This document shows positions 62,793 through 64,000 of a DNA stretch of 64,000 bases, piece by piece (position 1 is the stretch's first letter; each line of letters begins with the position of its first letter). A model generated the notes under the pieces. That model was not told the DNA's origin and made no database searches. It saw nothing but the letters and a program-made list of their open reading frames with translations. Source of the stretch: Herbaspirillum sp. meg3 (GTDB lineage Bacteria > Pseudomonadota > Gammaproteobacteria > Burkholderiales > Burkholderiaceae_D); assembly GCF_002257565.1 (NCBI RefSeq), contig NZ_CP022736.1, forward strand, positions 2,294,001 through 2,358,000, in the 5' to 3' direction. Made by a program: the position numbers and the translations under genes.

Positions 62793-62810
62793 GTAATTCA
62801 CGGTAATTAC
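62793..62810. promoter_or_regulatory. Inverted repeat upstream of the FadR-type gene
   Basis: GTAATT-CACGGT-AATTAC, an inverted repeat of 6-base arms. It lies 23 bases before the regulator ATG and could be an autoregulatory operator shared with the divergent SDR unit. Confidence 0.4.
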
Positions 62811-62832
62811 AAAATTCGACAGGAGACGCGCC

Positions 62833-63666
62833 ATGCCGAAATCGCCAGGCAATCAGCAAGAAGCTAATCCAGACGCAAAAGTTGTCAGCATCCGGACTTC
62901 AGCACTGCCACGCACTGCCCAATTGTCCACCGATGCCTTGGCGCTTGCCGCCGCCGGGTTGGGACCGGTACGCCAGGAGCGTTTCGCTGAGCGTGTCTAC
63001 GAAAATCTCTTCCACGCCATCGTTGAAGGCAAGATCGGCGTCGGCAGCCGCCTGCCTTCCGAGAATGATCTGGCGACCCTGTTCGACGTATCGCGACCCA
63101 TCGTGCGCCAGGCGCTGGATCGTCTGCGCGAAGATCAATTGGTGGAATCGCGGCGCGGCTCCGGCACCTACGTCATGGACAAGCCCGAGCTGGCCGGCAA
63201 GCCCGCCAACGCGGAGCCGTCCGAACGCATCGGCCACATCATGAACGGTCTTGAGTTGCGCATGGTGATCGAGCCGGAGTGCGCCTACATGGCGGCCTTG
63301 CGCCGCAGCACGGCCGACCTGACGCGCATGGACGAGCTGCTGACGGGGTTTGAAGAAGCCAATGCCGTTGGCGGCATTGCCCACCATTTCGATTTTGCCT
63401 TCCACGAAGCAATCGCCACAGCCACTGCCAATCTGCGCTTCGTGCAAGTGCTCAAGACCTTGGAGTACGACGTCAGCCATGCCGTCAATATGCTGCGCCA
63501 CCTGATGCACATCCAGCCCTGGAAGCGCACCCAGGATGCCATGGACGAGCACCGGAATATCTTTGAGCTGATCAAGCGGCAAGACGCCGAGGGCGCGCGT
63601 CGCGCCATGCGCGGGCATATCGAGAATGCGCGTAGCCGCATGTTCAACAGTCGGCCAGGCTTGTAA
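62833..63666 (+). CDS. FadR-type GntR-family regulator (FCD domain)
   Basis: A 277-residue regulator. An unusual N-terminal extension of about 45 residues precedes the winged helix (about 50-115, GSRLPSENDLATLFDVSRPI). The C-terminal FCD effector domain (about 135-270) has the metal-binding Asp/His residues (FDFAFHEAIA, MDEHRNIFELI). AGGAGACGCGCC precedes the ATG. Divergent from the catabolic genes, it probably represses them until a sugar acid or similar effector binds. Confidence 0.93.
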   Translation: MPKSPGNQQEANPDAKVVSIRTSALPRTAQLSTDALALAAAGLGPVRQERFAERVYENLFHAIVEGKIGVGSRLPSENDLATLFDVSRPIVRQALDRLREDQLVESRRGSGTYVMDKPELAGKPANAEPSERIGHIMNGLELRMVIEPECAYMAALRRSTADLTRMDELLTGFEEANAVGGIAHHFDFAFHEAIATATANLRFVQVLKTLEYDVSHAVNMLRHLMHIQPWKRTQDAMDEHRNIFELIKRQDAEGARRAMRGHIENARSRMFNSRPGL

Positions 63667-63716
63667 ATACTTTCCTGTAAATATAAATAACAACTTAAGA
63701 CTGCGAAACAAGCTAC

Positions 63717-64000
63717 ATGGAACTGCGTCAACTCAGATATTTCGTCGCCATCGTTGATCACGGATCGCTCTCCCGCGCAGCACGTGTGCTCCATATTGCG
63801 CAGCCGGCCCTGACGCAGCAGATCCGTCAGCTGGAAGAAGAGCTGGAAGCGCAGTTGCTGCATCGTTCCGCGCAAGGCGTGATCGCCACCGATGCAGGTA
63901 AAACCTTTTACGAACACGCGCAAGCCATCCTGAAGCAAGTCACCGACGCCAAGTCGGCGGTTGCACAATCCAACGACAAGCCTTCAGGCACGGTGGCGCT
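63717..64000 (+). CDS. LysR-family regulator, N-terminal part (runs off the window)
   Basis: Starts at 63717 with MELRQLRYFVAIVDHGSLSR and the helix-turn-helix AARVLHIAQPALTQQIRQLE. The frame remains open to the window end (94 codons shown). Typical nitrogen/aromatic-type LysR start. Its targets are unknown; it follows the FadR-type gene 50 bases on. Confidence 0.9.
   Translation, partial: MELRQLRYFVAIVDHGSLSRAARVLHIAQPALTQQIRQLEEELEAQLLHRSAQGVIATDAGKTFYEHAQAILKQVTDAKSAVAQSNDKPSGTVA

Overview
The window looks like a chromosomal segment of a betaproteobacterium of the family Oxalobacteraceae, most likely Herbaspirillum or a close relative. This is inferred from the moderately high GC content, the tig-clpP-clpX-lon-hupB order, the single-chain PurL, the Liv-type ABC/CoA-ligase locus and the overall protein character. 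I could not run a search to confirm it. Most of the window is ordinary chromosome. I see no integrase, transposase, prophage structural gene or CRISPR array.

Layout. 1-4267: a small secreted Lys/Ala-rich protein, an isolated hpnC, tRNA-Leu, a DUF1653 protein, CreA and an amidase. 4369-11593: the proteostasis block tig, clpP, clpX, lon and hupB, with recognisable promoters and terminators, followed by tRNA-Val and tRNA-Asp. 11915-18310 (minus strand): an archaic (Csu/spore-coat-U type) chaperone-usher pilus locus made of pilin, chaperone, usher and a short terminal SCPU protein, followed by three further tandem pilin paralogues. 18889-23491 (plus): a sensory block of two histidine kinases, a NarL/LuxR-type response regulator and a single-domain receiver. 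23613-24296: a Crp/Fnr-type regulator divergent from a Liv-type ABC importer operon that is flanked by two acyl-CoA ligase-like genes (24583-33178). 33192-41975: ppiD, a glutamine amidotransferase-like protein, a TesA-like esterase divergent from an isolated YbbA-like ATPase, a DMT exporter, Nnr and a D-amino acid dehydrogenase. 42413-49087: a BON lipoprotein, a LysR regulator divergent from a zinc-free MDR reductase, and purL. 49213-57896: a small membrane protein, a porin, a parvulin PPIase, bolA, yciB, msrB, selO, a secreted protein of unknown function and a phospholipase D-like protein. 57960-64000: a catabolic cluster (MFS importer, two SDRs, aldehyde dehydrogenase) with a divergent FadR/GntR regulator and the start of a LysR gene.

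Most notable is the pilus locus. Two of the tandem pilin genes encode mature regions differing at only 4 of 126 residues. Each carries the same upstream layout: a TATAAA -10 element, no good -35, and two inverted-repeat boxes centred near -41 and -73. This suggests activator-dependent expression of duplicated pilin cassettes, and a NarL-type response regulator is encoded close by. The pilus chaperone has no ATG/GTG/TTG codon ahead of its signal peptide and probably starts at ATT. The usher starts at TTG overlapping the chaperone stop codon.
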